Origin: Sutcliffiella horikoshii
Lineage (GTDB): Bacteria > Bacillota > Bacilli > Bacillales > Bacillaceae_I
DNA: 64,000 bases
Assembly (NCBI RefSeq): GCF_021991925.1
Contig: NZ_RXZI01000006.1
Coordinates: forward strand, 62,001 to 126,000
Direction of reading: 5' to 3'
A program made the translations under genes and the position numbers. Shown in pieces: positions 63,868 to 64,000 of the stretch. The notes beneath the pieces are model-generated. The model did no database searches and had not been told where the DNA came from. It was given only the letters and a program-made list of their open reading frames with translations. The first letter of the stretch is position 1. The number at the start of each line of letters is the position of its first letter.

Positions 63868-64000
63868 GAAGTTGTAGAACATCGGAGTGAAGATGTAAAA
63901 GGTGAGAGTAAAGTTGTAGAACATTTATGCGAAGTGGTAGAAGGGAGGTCGGGAAATGTAGAAGGAGAGCTGGGAAATGAAGAAGTACCCCTTTAAATGG
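63868..64000. repeat. Tandem array, 21-bp period, running to the window end
   Basis: Units begin with GAAGTTGTAGAA-like sequence at 63868, 63889, 63910, 63931, 63953 and 63974 (spacings 21, 21, 21, 22, 21). A degenerate unit may start at 63847. The units are purine-rich and diverged. The array lies after the ndk terminator, and its end may be beyond the window. Confidence 0.75.

Overview
The window reads as a chromosomal segment of an endospore-forming, low-GC member of the Bacillaceae (Bacillus sensu lato). The evidence is the dense set of sporulation and germination genes (spoVAF, spmA/B, dacB, sigX/rsiX, sleB/ypeB, spoIVA), the bacillithiol-type reductase ypdA, menaquinone biosynthesis genes (menG, hepS, hepT), AGGAGG-type ribosome sites and frequent TTG/GTG starts. 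From memory, the gene order follows the Bacillus subtilis spoVA-to-ndk interval almost gene for gene. The species cannot be decided from the sequence.

Layout. 1-3.7 kb: end of spoVAF, lysA, ppiB. 3.7-8.3 kb: FMN riboswitch and the ribD-ribE-ribBA-ribH-ribT riboflavin operon. 8.5-16.1 kb: ypuF (minus), scpA/scpB condensin partners, an unrecognised gene, ypuI, a long superoxide dismutase, dacB-spmA-spmB (spore cortex) and rluB. 16.2-22.7 kb: repeat-filled gap, then resABC (cytochrome c maturation) and resDE (redox two-component system). 22.7-24.2 kb: a cobalamin-riboswitch locus (DUF4430-type lipoprotein plus ECF S-component) that, as I recall, is absent between resE and sigX in B. subtilis. 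24.4-30.3 kb: sigX/rsiX, a PHP-family histidinol phosphatase, serA (minus), second FMN riboswitch with ribU, ferredoxin (minus). 30.5-37.7 kb: ypbB-recQ-ypbD-ypbE-ypbF, ypbG, a MerR/B12-binding regulator with the CarH/LitR photoreceptor signature, mecB. 37.8-46.3 kb: gudB, ypdA, ansA (minus), prsW, sleB-ypeB, ypfA, ypfB. 46.3-55.1 kb: cmk-plsC, ypfD, fni, ypzI (minus), yphA-yphB-ypzH, der-gpsA. 55.1-63.8 kb: yphE, yphF, spoIVA, hup, folE-mtrB, hepS-menG-hepT, ndk.

Working together: riboflavin synthesis and uptake are both under FMN riboswitches; resABC/resDE, ferredoxin and menaquinone genes serve respiration; the B12 uptake module could supply the cofactor of the B12-dependent regulator 12 kb downstream. 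The coding content is mostly conserved. The unusual material lies in the gaps: two families of short inverted-repeat elements (five and three copies here), one long hairpin element, and five tandem arrays of unrelated sequence whose periods are all close to multiples of the DNA helical repeat (21, 21, 20.5/41, 52 and 21 bp). No rRNA, tRNA, phage, transposase or CRISPR was seen.
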